In this document: in pieces, positions 34,720 through 45,400 of the stretch
How the letters are laid out: every line of letters starts with the position of its first letter
Numbering within the stretch: position 1 is the stretch's first letter
Assembly (NCBI RefSeq): GCF_001815865.1
Contig: NZ_KV822203.1
Location: forward strand, 151,754 to 215,753
DNA length: 64,000 nt
Direction: 5' to 3'
DNA from: Abiotrophia sp. HMSC24B09
GTDB lineage: Bacteria > Bacillota > Bacilli > Lactobacillales > Aerococcaceae
The notes under the pieces: model-generated
Told to the model about the DNA's origin: nothing
What the model saw: only the letters and a program-made list of their open reading frames with translations
The model's database searches: none
Made by a program: the position numbers and the translations under genes

Positions 34720-34796
34720 AGCTAGCTCCACTCTCCTTTCACATAGGCTTATTCTACTCTAATCGCCTCTTTCTAGCAAGAAGAAGACGCAAAAAA

Positions 34797-34814
34797 GACC
34801 GCCTCAGGCAGTCT
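34797..34814 (-). terminator. Terminator of the NAD salvage operon
   Basis: AGAC-GCC-TCA-GGC-GTCT stem (one mismatch pair) followed on the minus strand by TTTTTT. Confidence 0.8.
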
Positions 34815-34821
34815 TTTCTTG

Positions 34822-35646
34822 CTAATAAAATGGATTGAGTTGATAGGTGTAGGTTTTGTGACTACGCCCTCGTTTACCGGCACCCGCATGGCCAAATTCC
34901 AGGAAGGTCAGATACTTCTCCTGACGCAATCGGAAGGCAGTCATACCCACATGGCGGAATTGGGGATGATTGAAGACATCGAAGATTGCCCGCACATCCT
35001 TAATGGTGAAGGTACTTGGTAGAAGCGACAGAACAGTCGGATGGTACTCCAACTTGTTGGATAGGCGTCTCACCGCTTTGGTAATAATCAACTCGTGGTC
35101 AAAGGCCAAGTCGTGAATGAAGTCTTGACTCTCACTATCCACTAACAAGAGAGCTCCTGACTCGGTCACCGAGAGATTGGCCCAGCAAATGGCGCTGGCA
35201 TCATCCCCTGCCACCGCCTCCTGACCGCTATCATAGGGCAGGTAGACGATATGGGCCACCGAGACCACCCAGGCGCGTGGATCGCGACCTGGACTGGCAA
35301 AGGTCTCCAACTGCTCAATTCGCAACGGGTCCAAGGCAATATGGGTTTCCTCTAGCACCTCACGAATGGTAGCCTGAGTGGTATCTTCGTCTGGTTCGAC
35401 AAAGCCACCTGGCAAGGCATAGTGACCCAAGAAAGGATGGGCCTTGCGCTTGATCAAGAGCAATTGTAGTTGGGGCGCCTCCTCTGGGTCGGCCTGATAC
35501 CAACGTAAGATCACATTGTCTACCGTTAAGGCTGGTTTGGGATAGTTGGGAAATTCCTGTTTTTGGTACCAGGTCAAAAATTCTTCCTGGCTGGCCTCAG
35601 TCTCATAATAGTGCTTTTCGGCTTGAGGGTCCTTAAATTCAGGCAT
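34822..35646 (-). CDS. nrtR: NrtR-like Nudix/winged-helix regulator of NAD metabolism
   Basis: A 274-residue protein. The Nudix domain (about 40-180) has a box starting GGFVEPDEDTT and ending REVLEETHI: the catalytic REXXEE is kept but the usual Gly after it is His. A C-terminal winged helix (about 200-274; FTIKDVRAIFDVF, TAFRLRQEKYLTFLEFG) fits NrtR regulators that sense ADP-ribose. It is the third gene after nadR and pnuC, so its job is inferred from context: repression of NAD salvage. An ADP-ribose pyrophosphatase is the alternative. Confidence 0.8.
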   Translation of the reverse strand: MPEFKDPQAEKHYYETEASQEEFLTWYQKQEFPNYPKPALTVDNVILRWYQADPEEAPQLQLLLIKRKAHPFLGHYALPGGFVEPDEDTTQATIREVLEETHIALDPLRIEQLETFASPGRDPRAWVVSVAHIVYLPYDSGQEAVAGDDASAICWANLSVTESGALLLVDSESQDFIHDLAFDHELIITKAVRRLSNKLEYHPTVLSLLPSTFTIKDVRAIFDVFNHPQFRHVGMTAFRLRQEKYLTFLEFGHAGAGKRGRSHKTYTYQLNPFY

Positions 35647-35657
35647 GAAGTCCCTCC

Positions 35658-36494
35658 CTATTGATTGGCCTTGGCTTGTTGAATCCAGCGATACATGCCG
35701 ACAATACTGTTAACTGTGAAGAGCAGATACATGACCACAATATCGACGGAGCCATCAGTGCCCCACCAAAGGTAAATGGAGAAGAGATTGGTAGCAATCC
35801 AGAAGAGCCATTGTTCGGCATAGAGCTCGGTCATTAACTTCTGCCCCACCACATTGGTCCCATCAGTCACAGAGTCACGGAAAGGTCGATTAGCACCGAT
35901 AGACTTATAGGCTAAGCCCATGAGAAGCCAAACAATTGCGGTTTGAGCTAAGGCAATAATCCAATCCACCAAGCCCATGCGACGGGACTTGACATTAGTA
36001 GGTGTGTCTTCTACTTGATGGATTTGTTCTTGACGCTTACGGTCTGCCATAAGCCAGACATAAAGGCCAATCGGTTGCATAACTACGAAGTAGGCATTTG
36101 TTAAAACCTCACCATAGAATCCATTACCGATAGCTAAAAATAAGTAAATACTGGTCGTAATGACACCAAAGAAGTAGTTGGATTTACGGCCTTCAGCTAC
36201 CAAAATAACGTTAATAACCCCTGTAATAGAAGCGATAAAGCCTAGCAAGGTTGAATCTGGGTCGCGCAAAGCAACAATAATTGGCACAATGGACATAATG
36301 ATTAAATAAGCCCATTCCAGTGGGGTACGGCCCACTACTAAGTCCTCATAGATGGCCTTGATGACGCCAGCAAAGCCTAATTTCTTGGTGTCGCCGGCTA
36401 AGACTTTGAGGTTGCGCCCCGTTACCTTATAGCCTGATGTGCAGTAATCGTGGAGCTTGGTCCACTTGGTCTTAAAATTTTCAACAATTGACAT
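35658..36494 (-). CDS. pnuC: Nicotinamide riboside transporter PnuC
   Basis: A 278-residue membrane transporter, SWEET-like fold, with about seven helices. It imports nicotinamide riboside, which NadR phosphorylates to trap it. Family features are EWAYLIIMSIVPIIVALRDP, NYFFGVITTSIYLFLAIGNG and the C-terminal EQWLFWIATNLFSIYLWWG. It lies 3 bases after nadR and 11 before the NrtR-like gene. Confidence 0.93.
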   Translation of the reverse strand: MSIVENFKTKWTKLHDYCTSGYKVTGRNLKVLAGDTKKLGFAGVIKAIYEDLVVGRTPLEWAYLIIMSIVPIIVALRDPDSTLLGFIASITGVINVILVAEGRKSNYFFGVITTSIYLFLAIGNGFYGEVLTNAYFVVMQPIGLYVWLMADRKRQEQIHQVEDTPTNVKSRRMGLVDWIIALAQTAIVWLLMGLAYKSIGANRPFRDSVTDGTNVVGQKLMTELYAEQWLFWIATNLFSIYLWWGTDGSVDIVVMYLLFTVNSIVGMYRWIQQAKANQ

Positions 36495-36497
36495 GTT

Positions 36498-37616
36498 CTA
36501 TACCTCCTGATTCAATAAGCTTGCAATTTCAATTTTGGCTGTTTCGTAGAGACTCTCGAAGAAGGTCTGGCCTGGCTTAGGATTGCCCAAGTAGACAATC
36601 TTATCAGCCAATCCCGCTTCTTCAAAGAGCTGGATGGTTAGAGATGTGAAGGCATCACGGGTTTCTTCATCCGCCATGGTCATGTCCCGAACCCCGTCAT
36701 CCACATAGTTAGATTGTGGTAGGACAACGAAAATCTTATCCCACTTTTCCTTCTCAATCATGGACTGGTAAACGTCGGTCAAGGCTTGGAAATCTTCCTC
36801 AGACAGGCTGTCCTTGAGGTAGTACTCCGCATAGGCCATGGTAATGGTCGAGTTGGTATCAGCGATGATGAGGCCATTATTGGCCGGCGAGTCAATCAAG
36901 TCCGAAGTCTGACGGAACTGGCCGGTAAAGAGATAGGTGTAGTCGTTCTTGTCCAATTCATCATCTAAGACATTGTAGCGTTCCTGATACTCGCGGGCAT
37001 ATTCCGGTGACCAAGGGCAACCGAAGAGGCGTGATAAATCCCGCGCCAAGGTTGTCTTACCGTTGGAAGCTGAGCCTGCAATGAGGACATTAGTCGAGAA
37101 GAAGCGGCGGAATGGTTTGGCAATCTGATGCCAGTGCATCCGCGGATTACTCCGAATCGTGGTCCCGGAAATCTTAATTAAGGATCGGTCTACCAGAACT
37201 ACTTCCCAGTCAGGGCGCAATTCATTAATCTTGTCCTTATACTCTGGTTCACCACAGTAGACCATAATCTTAGCTTGGCCACTGAAGGTCACATACTGAG
37301 CAATGGACTCATCGAGCTTAGCTAGCCACTCTACCCAACCATTAGGATAGGCCGGAATATGATTCTCATCTAGCTTATCGACAATGACCAAGTCATCATA
37401 GCGGAAAGTCTCACGCGTATAACGGAATCTCTTGCGTAGACTCAGCCCGATTAGATCCCCTCGATCCCCGTCATAACCTGATACGATGGTTAGGACCCCA
37501 TCATTGTGGCGCTTGGCCTGATTAATAATATCAATATGCCCAACGTGTAGCGGGGCGAAAGTCCCAAAGACGATACCAAGGGACGTTACATTCTCTAACT
37601 TCTTTCGTTTTACCAT
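36498..37616 (-). CDS. nadR: Bifunctional NMN adenylyltransferase / ribosylnicotinamide kinase NadR
   Basis: A 372-residue enzyme. The N-terminal adenylyltransferase domain has GTFAPLHVGHIDII (HxGH) and ISGTTIR; the C-terminal kinase domain starts near residue 178 with P-loop GSASNGKTT. It phosphorylates nicotinamide riboside and adenylates NMN to NAD. The DNA-binding domain of enterobacterial NadR is missing, consistent with a separate NrtR-like regulator. It is first in the operon, downstream of two palindromes. Confidence 0.95.
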   Translation of the reverse strand: MVKRKKLENVTSLGIVFGTFAPLHVGHIDIINQAKRHNDGVLTIVSGYDGDRGDLIGLSLRKRFRYTRETFRYDDLVIVDKLDENHIPAYPNGWVEWLAKLDESIAQYVTFSGQAKIMVYCGEPEYKDKINELRPDWEVVLVDRSLIKISGTTIRSNPRMHWHQIAKPFRRFFSTNVLIAGSASNGKTTLARDLSRLFGCPWSPEYAREYQERYNVLDDELDKNDYTYLFTGQFRQTSDLIDSPANNGLIIADTNSTITMAYAEYYLKDSLSEEDFQALTDVYQSMIEKEKWDKIFVVLPQSNYVDDGVRDMTMADEETRDAFTSLTIQLFEEAGLADKIVYLGNPKPGQTFFESLYETAKIEIASLLNQEV

Positions 37617-37636
37617 TCTCTAACCTCTTTTGGCCT

Positions 37637-37659
37637 ATAAAGTTAGATATTAACTTTAT
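37637..37659. promoter_or_regulatory. Palindromic operator candidate 1 upstream of nadR
   Basis: ATAAAGTTA-GATAT-TAACTTTAT, 9-bp arms, 20 bases before the nadR start. Candidate NrtR site. Confidence 0.5.
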
Positions 37660-37708
37660 TCAAGGCTTAAATTAAGTCAGACCCTCACTAGCACTAAAAA
37701 GAAAGATT

Positions 37709-37733
37709 AATTAAGTCAGAGGCTAACTTAATT
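37709..37733. promoter_or_regulatory. Palindromic operator candidate 2 upstream of nadR
   Basis: AATTAAGT...ACTTAATT with inner AG/CT pairs, 25 bp. A half copy AATTAAGTCAGA lies at 37670-37681, 39 bp away. The half site AAGTYAG resembles that of candidate 1. Confidence 0.5.
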
Positions 37734-37900
37734 TAAATATAACACAATTGAAACATAATGTCTACTGTTTTTCAGAAAAGTCGCTTTATTTCTGAATCAA
37801 TTTATTATACAATAGTGACATGAATCACTTTAGGCTCGTAGGTGTGTCATGTCTTGTCCCTAATCAAGATGGTGACACCTTCCCATAAAGGAGGCAAAGT

Positions 37901-38761
37901 ATGCGGATAGGCATGGTCTTCGAAGGCGGTGGGATGCGCGGTTTATACACAGCCGGTGTCCTTGATAGTCTAATGACAGCCCAAATCCCAGTAGATGAGA
38001 TTGTGGCTGTTTCAGCAGGGGCCCTTTTCGGGGCTAATTATCTCAGTGGTCAAATTGGTCGGGCATGGCGTTATAATCGACGCTATCTTGGCGACAAACG
38101 TTACATGAGTCTAAGCTCTTGGCTCAAGACTGGTAACTATGTCAACAAGGAATTCGCCTACTACCAAGTCCCTATGATCCTGGATCCTTTCGATAACGAA
38201 CAATTTAAAGCTTCTAAGACCCGTTTTCATGCAGTGGTCACCCATGTAGCCAGTGGGAGAGCCGAATATGCCCTAATCGAGGACGTATTTGCTCAAATGG
38301 AAGTTCTCAGAGCCAGTTCCGCCCTACCCTTCGTCTCTAAAATGATTCAGTTAGACGCTAGCCCTTGTTTAAGTGGTGGCGCCTACCTCGACGGTGGTAT
38401 TAGTGATAGCATCCCAGTCCATTATGCGCGCCAACTGGGTGTTGATAAGTTGATTGTGGTCCTTACCAGACCCGCTTCCTACCGCAAATCCACTCACTCG
38501 AACCCTTTTTATTCAATGTTCTACCACCGCTTCCCTGCTTTTGTCCAAGCCCTGAAAGAGCGTAACATCCGCTATAATCAGACCTTGAATCAAATTGAAA
38601 GCTTGGAAGCACAAGGCGAACTATTCGCCATCCGCCCATCTACCCACCTTAAAGTTGGCAGATTTGAAAGTGACATCGCCGTTTTAGAGTCACTCTACAA
38701 CTTAGGTCGACAAGATGGGCAAAACCAAATAAATCCCCTCAAAATTTACTTACAAACGTAA
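37901..38761 (+). CDS. Patatin-like phospholipase family protein
   Basis: A 286-residue cytoplasmic serine acyl hydrolase. The oxyanion loop is FEGGGMRG (residues 7-14). The nucleophile elbow reads AVSAG with Ser38, where the first Gly of GxSxG is Ala. The catalytic aspartate is in YLDGGISDS. YjjU/RssA-like members act on lipids but the substrate is unknown. The AAAGGAGG site is strong. It is followed after 12 bases by an LMW phosphatase gene. Confidence 0.88.
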   Translation: MRIGMVFEGGGMRGLYTAGVLDSLMTAQIPVDEIVAVSAGALFGANYLSGQIGRAWRYNRRYLGDKRYMSLSSWLKTGNYVNKEFAYYQVPMILDPFDNEQFKASKTRFHAVVTHVASGRAEYALIEDVFAQMEVLRASSALPFVSKMIQLDASPCLSGGAYLDGGISDSIPVHYARQLGVDKLIVVLTRPASYRKSTHSNPFYSMFYHRFPAFVQALKERNIRYNQTLNQIESLEAQGELFAIRPSTHLKVGRFESDIAVLESLYNLGRQDGQNQINPLKIYLQT

Positions 38762-38773
38762 AAGGAGATATTT

Positions 38774-39256
38774 ATGGTTAAAGTTATATTTGTTTGCTTG
38801 GGTAATATCTGCCGTTCACCAATGGCAGAAGCCATCTTCAGCCACTTGGTGGCAGAAGCCGGTCTAAGCGACCAAATAACAATCGATTCTGCTGCAACTA
38901 GTCCTTGGGAAATTGGAAAAACGATTCATGAAGATGCCAATGAGCGTCTTCAAGCCTTAGGAATTCCTACCCCAAAACACGTTGCACGACAACTAGATAT
39001 CGAAGATATCAAGGCTGACTATATCATTGGTATGGATGAACCTAACTTACGGGCCATCAATTATCTGATTGGTGCTCGCCCTAGTGGCGAAGTCAATATG
39101 CTCTTGCACTATGCTGGAGAAGAAACTCAGATTGCTGACCCTTGGTACACTGAAGACTTTGATACAGCTTTTTCTGAAATCTATCGCGGTTGCCAAGCAC
39201 TCTTGGCTCACATTCAATCCCGCCATAGTTTTAATCAAGACGCACCTTCGATTTAA
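38774..39256 (+). CDS. Low molecular weight protein tyrosine phosphatase
   Basis: A 160-residue cytoplasmic phosphatase. P-loop VCLGNICRSP (Cys8, Arg14) at the N-terminus and the general acid in ADPWYTEDF near residue 125. Possible roles are dephosphorylation of kinases of capsule synthesis or general tyrosine phosphate removal; no capsule genes are nearby. Co-transcribed with the patatin-like gene. Confidence 0.94.
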   Translation: MVKVIFVCLGNICRSPMAEAIFSHLVAEAGLSDQITIDSAATSPWEIGKTIHEDANERLQALGIPTPKHVARQLDIEDIKADYIIGMDEPNLRAINYLIGARPSGEVNMLLHYAGEETQIADPWYTEDFDTAFSEIYRGCQALLAHIQSRHSFNQDAPSI

Positions 39257-39385
39257 TATTGATTTCTTTCCCTAGTAGGACTTGCCTGGGCAGTCAACCT
39301 CCTAGTGGTGTTTCTGTAAGCCGACAGATTCACTCTAGCGCTTGGTTGCTTGCTCAGAAAGTCCTTCTAGGGCTTTTTTATAACA

Positions 39386-39426
39386 AAAAGCGAGCCCCTT
39401 TCCTGTCTATCAGGAAAGGGGCTCGC
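39386..39426. terminator. Bidirectional terminator between phosphatase and surface protein genes
   Basis: A 16-bp perfect stem, GCGAGCCCCTTTCCTG, with a 5-base loop; an A-run precedes it, giving a T-tract for the surface protein gene on the minus strand. Confidence 0.92.
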
Positions 39427-39454
39427 CCTATTTGATTACTTCCTATTGGAAGTT

Positions 39455-42400
39455 CTAGTTTTCAGCCTTAACCTTGCGTCCAAAGAAAACAAGTGTCAAT
39501 GCTAATGTCACGAGGCTAGTTGCTAACCAGAAGGAAGTATTACTTTCCCCGGTCTTAGGCAAGTGGTTGCCTGGGCGCTTGCCGCGCTCATTTGGTTGAC
39601 TTGCATCAGCAGATTGCTCGCTGACACTAGAGCCTGAATCATTGGAATCTGGATTTGGCGTTACATACGGTTGATAACGCGCAATTACGCTAAGCCCTGA
39701 TTCATGTTGGAAGACTACCGCAGCCCCTTGTGGTTGGCCTACGAAATCTTTATTTGGTTGGAAGGTTACAAGACCGGTTAATGGGTCTAATGTATAGCTA
39801 CCAATTTCTTTGCCATTATCGTCTAGAGCTGGAACAGTTTTGGCATCTGTTGCTTCTTTAGTAAATGGATCTACCAAGCGAGCTGGGCGACTAGCACTTG
39901 GCACAAGGTCTTGACCACTTGTTTGGTCAGTCGCACCTACCGTAGCAGACTGAGTCTTACCTTGCACGTCTTCCGATTTCGCGTGATTTGGCACGATGTC
40001 TAAGACATGTGGTGTGTAAGTCCCCTTAGCTGGAGTCCCATTGATATCAACTCGAACCACTACAATTGAGGTCGCTGTCCCAACAAATTCTGGTTCTGGC
40101 AAGAAGGTAACCGTCCCATCATTGGCTAGGACATAAGACCCTTGCCCCTTAAGGGTCACTCTCTTGCTGCCGTCTTCGAAGGTTGGGTCCGCATCCATAT
40201 CAATTGGCACTTGGCTGTCACCAGGTGTGAAGCTTGGCTTGCCCGTTTGAATCTGACCCTTGAGACCATAAGACTCTACCTGGTTACCACTTGGCGTTAC
40301 GCCCGTTACACTTGGCGTGTAAGTAGCAGTAGCTGGGGTACCGTTAGCGTCCTTGGCTTGAACAGTAACTGGGTCTGGAACTCCTACGAAGTCTTTCTTA
40401 GGTTGGAAGGTAACCGTGCCAGTCAGTGGGTCCAAGGTGTAGGTCCCGACTTCTTGGCCATCCTTAGTAGCTGAAACGCTAGTTCCAGCCACTGCTTTAC
40501 CTGCCACTACAAATTGAGCTGGTTGATCTGCATCAATCTTGATTGGCACATCAGGATGTCCTGGCTTGAAGCTTGGGGTGCCAGTTTGACTTGCGCCTTG
40601 CAGGCCACTAGATGTCGCTGGGCTACCACTTGGAGTAACAGCTGTCACGATTGGGGTATAAGTAGCAGTCGCTACTGTCCCGTTGACGTCTTGACGTTTA
40701 ATTGTTACTGGGTCTGCTGTCCCGACGAAGGATTTATCAGGTACGAAGGTCACAGTGCCATCTTTGGCAACCGTGTAAGTTCCTTGCCCTTCTACCTTCT
40801 TCTCAGTAGAACCATCTTCGAAAGTAGCAGCTACCGTGTCATCCATTGGTACCTTATCTGACCCTGGTGTAAAGACGAGGGTAGCAGATTGGGTCTTCCC
40901 TTGAATGTCGGTCGTGGTTTGATTATCACCACGTGGTACAACGGCTGTAACGGTTGGGGTGTAGCTGGCCTTGGCTGGCGTGCCGTTAGCGTCTTTAACC
41001 TCCACTTGGATTGGATCTGGGGTACCAACAAAGTCCTTGTTAGGTTGGAAGGTGACGGTCCCAGTCTTAGGATCGATAGTGTAGGTCCCCACGGTCTTGC
41101 CGTCTTTGACAGCTGGTAAGCTTTTTTCATTGACTGCTTGGCCAGTTGCGGAATCTACCAAGCGAGCAGGTTGCTCATCATTAATGGTGATTGGCACATC
41201 TGCATGGCCCGCTTCAAAGCTTGGCGTACCTGTTTGGGCTTGACCTTGCAAGCCTTCTGAAGTGACGCTAGTTCCGGTTGGCGTAACAGGTGTCACGGTT
41301 GGCGTGTAGGTAGCAGAAACGCCTACCCCGTTAGGGTCTAGTACTTGGATAGTAGCTGGTTGAGCTGTCCCCACAAAGTCCTTGTTAGGTTGGAAGGTAA
41401 TCAAGCCTGTCTCAGGAGTGAGTGTATAGGTCCCGATAACCTTGCCATCCTTATCCTTGGCGTCGATTTGGCTAGCATCTGAGACTGCACCATCAACCAC
41501 AAATTTAGCTGGGTTTTGTGCAGAAACTTGGATAGCTTGATCCGCCCCACCATTGTTAGGGTCTGGGTTGTAGGTGAATTCTGGCTGGCCAGTTTGAGCC
41601 TTACCTTGGATATCTTGGCTTACTTTATCAAGGCCTTGACGGCTAGTTGGCAAGACGGTTGGCGTGTAGTTAGCTCTTGCTGGAGTCCCGTTGGCATCCT
41701 TAACTTGAACCGTCACAGGATCTGGTGTCCCTACGAAATCAGCTTTAGGTTGGAAGGTTACTTGACCTGTCTTAGGATCTAAGGTGTAGGTCCCAACTTC
41801 CACGCCATTTTTCATAGCTGGCAGGCTGGTTTCAGTCACTGCTTGGCCACCTACAAAGAATTGTGCAGGTTGCTCATCATTAATGGTGATTGGCACCTTG
41901 GTATCCCCTGGCGTAAAGACAGGTTGACCAGTTTGGCTAGCCCCTTGGAGGCCACTTGAGCTAACGTCCTTACCAGAAGGCGTCACGCCCGTTACATGAG
42001 GTTGATAGGTGGCAGTTACCGTCACATCATTGGTGTCATGCGCTTGGATAGTAGCTGGAACTGGTGTGCCGACATAATCCTTATGCGGCGTGAAGGTCAC
42101 TTGACCTGTTTCAGAGTTGAGCTTGTAGGTCCCGATGGTTTTACCATTGGTATCCTTAGCATCAATTTCTTTTTCTTGAACCACTTGACCGTCAACTACA
42201 AAGACTAGGCTGTTCTCTACCAGTGGCACCGTGACAGCTTGACCGTCAATTTGTGCTTGGCCTGGTGCGAAGCTTACGGTCCCTTCTTGGACTTGACCTT
42301 GTATATCAGTGGTTTCAGCATTGGTTGAAGTTGGGGTTGCATCGACAACGGTTGGGGTGTAGGTCGCTTCAGCTGGCGTTCCGTTCTTATCTACACGGAC

Positions 42401-45400
42401 GACGGTCACGGCTTTAGCTTGACCCACGAAGTTCTTCTCAGGAAGGAAAGTAACCGTTCCATCAGTTGCCACAGTGTAAGTCCCTTGGTTTTCTACCTTG
42501 AGGCTTTCGACCAATTGACCTTGGTCATTCTTAAGTTTAGCAGGCACCTGATCATCCATTGGCACATCTGCATGGCCTGGTTGGAAGGTTACTTGCTTGC
42601 TTTGGCTAGCGCCACGAATACCGGTTGAGGTCGCAGGTACCCCGACTGGTTTTACGCCTGTAACATGTGGAGTGTAAGTTGCCACTGCAGGCGTTCCGTT
42701 CTCATCCTTGGCTTGGACTTGAACTGGTACTGGGTCACCTACAAAGTCCTTATTAGGTTGGAAGGTTACCTGACCATTTTGGTTAAGGGTGTAGGTCCCG
42801 ATTTCTTTACCGTTAGCATCTTTAGCAGGGATGGTCGTTTCAGTTGAAGCTTGACCATCTACCAAGAATTGGAGAGAGTTAGCCGCAATAGGCACAGTAT
42901 AATCTTGGCCATCTACTGCGGTCGTCCCTGGGGTAAAGGTTAATTGTCCCACTTGTTCTTTGCCTTGAATATCAGTTGTTTCAGCATCCTGTGCGCTTGG
43001 TTTAACGCCTAGGACATTTGGTGTGTAAGTTGCGGTGGCTGGCGTACCATTTTCATCTTCTACCTGGACAGTTACTGGGTCAGGCTGACCGGTAAAGTCT
43101 TTCTTCGGTTGGAAGGTCACTTTGCCACTTGCTTGATCAAGAGTGTAGGTTCCGACTTCTTGACCATTCTTCATGGCCGGTGTAGTCGTCTGCTCAATCA
43201 CTTGACCCCCTACAACTAAACGGTAACTGTTAGGCTTCAAATCGACTGTAACGGGACTACCATCGATAGTGACGGTCCCTGGCGTGTAGGTCGGTGTGCC
43301 GGTTTGGCTAGCTCCCTGAATACCTTCAGAGGTTACATCTTTTCCACTTGGAATTGGCAATTTGTTAGTAATAACCGTCGTATTTCCTTCAGATTTAACT
43401 TCCTTATAGTAACCTGCAGGCACTTCTACTTCGTCTGCACTATAGATATAAGGGCGTCCATTATTAACTGAAGGTACATCTGAAATGCTAATTTGCCAAT
43501 TATCATCTTCGGTAATGTCTAGTGGGTCACGATAATTTTGACCGTCTTGCTTGAGTTGCACCTTAATAGGCTTCCGTTTGCCTAGACGGTTATTATCATC
43601 TTCCCATTCCTTCTTAACATAGTAGATGCGTACCTTACGTTCGTTAGTAATCTCGTAGACACGCTCGTCTTCATCTGAGCCAGGGTTAGTAGCGTCATAC
43701 GAAGAAGTGATGTTAAAGTCCAAAGCATAACGATCTGGTAACACTTCTCGCACATCGTAATCCGTCACGTTAGGATCTAACAATTGGCCATTGTCCAGAC
43801 GCTTGAAGATCCCCTTCCAGCCATTGGCTTCGTTCAGGGTCATACTTGCTAAAACATCGCGTGGTTGACTCTTACGGAAGAGTTCAAAGACTACTTGGTC
43901 TAAGTTTTTCTCTTTGACCCATTTCTTAGCAACTGGAATATACTGTGGTAATTGGTTAACAACCGCATTGGTATCCCCGAAGCTAGTCAAGTCATTGGCA
44001 TCCCGGTTGGTTGAGAAGAAGTTAGTTGCCTTCTCACGATTAATGTAGCCATTAGTATAAGCTGGCGCCTTCATTGGCACATCAAAGTTAATGATTTCAC
44101 CTGGCTCAACCTCTTGGCCTTGGTTCAAGACAATCTTGATAGCTGTTACTTGGGTAAAATCAGCTACCTGATCTGCTGTCATCCAACCGTCACGCCCTAC
44201 TTCTTGAGCTGCATTCTTAGTCATGTCAGTCGCAGTATGGTAGTAGACAGTGTACTTGGCAGGAACATTGAGTGGTCCTGTTAGCAGGTTAGAGAATTTA
44301 CTTGTATTAACATCCCCGCTATATGGTAGACGGTCATACAAGATAAAGTGTTTCATCGGTAAGACAGAGAAGTTCCGAGTCTGCAAGCGATAATCAAAAG
44401 CTTCATCATAATCGGTTAAGACTGGGTTTGTATGGAAGCTTTCGCCTGCCTTACGGATGTACTTGGTAGAAGCAATTTCAGATGGAAGGTTAACCGTAGT
44501 TTGTGAAGTAGCCCCCACTAACTGAGCCGGTGTCTTACCATCAACTTGAATATTGAACTTATTATCTACTAATGTTGTTGATTTTACCCCATCCGGAAGT
44601 GGATCATACTCATCAGAGATAAAGTAAGCATGGTTATCTTCATTATTAGTAGGTGTTTGAATTTTAGTTGGGATGGCCCCTTCATTGATGGTCCCTTCCA
44701 CTAAAATTGGGAAGTTAGGCTTAACATCAGAGAAGGCCGGAATAGTTCCTAGGTCAATAATGACGGCGGTACGACCTGAGCCATTATAGTTTTCAACGAC
44801 TTCAACATTCTTAATCTTGCCCTTGTCTGCCGCTAATTCTTCAGTAGCACTCTTAAAGGTCACCCCTTGAGGCAAGATATCAATGAACTTAGCATTGCGG
44901 TAAGCACGCGCTGGCGATACTACGAAGTTAGAGAAGACCAGACGATAGACAACTTGCTCACCTAGCGTACCTGTTTGGTTAACTTTAGTGGTCTTGTTGA
45001 ATTGTACGGTTTCTTCCAATGTATCAGCCATCATCCGGGCGTTAGCACTTAATTGCTTTGGTTTGACTTCAGAGCCGTCTTCCGTCTCTAAAGCGATATC
45101 TAGGGTAGCTACGTTGTTATAGAACTTATTCTCTGTCAGGGCCTTAGTATTATAAGGATCTAAGAGACGAGTCCGGTATTGCAAAGCAAAACCTGTGGTT
45201 GGCATGTGTTTCTGACCAGCAGGCAGCTTAATCCGAATCCCCTTATATTTACGGGTAGCAGCTACGGCTTGAGTATCTTCAATTTCGCCACTTTGAACCT
45301 TGGCTACCTGTTCTTGGACTTGGGCCCAAGCCTGGGAATCAATGTTCTCAATGGAACGTTTTGTTCGAGATAGCGTGTCTATATAGGTCTCACTGCCATC

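Larger units (their letters stand above)
33550..34747 (-). repeat. Tandem gene duplication with exact 593-bp period
   Basis: The motif GGCTTATTCTACTCTA recurs at about 33560, 34153 and 34746, and starts and stops of paralogs 2 and 3 are each 593 bp apart. Intergenic stretches are also duplicated, including a 7-bp-arm hairpin AGCAAGT/ACTTGCT at 33589-33607 and 34182-34200. Confidence 0.9.

Noticed and set aside
37817..37853. Hairpin GACATGA/TCATGTC in the leader of the patatin-like gene, with an alternative pairing further downstream
   Set aside because: It could suggest a switch, but the alternative stem is short and mismatched; no known riboswitch class is recognised.
40142..42847. Several plus-strand ORFs of 70-118 codons within the surface protein gene
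   Set aside because: They recur with the fibril repeats and are antisense shadows of repeat codons; no ribosome sites.
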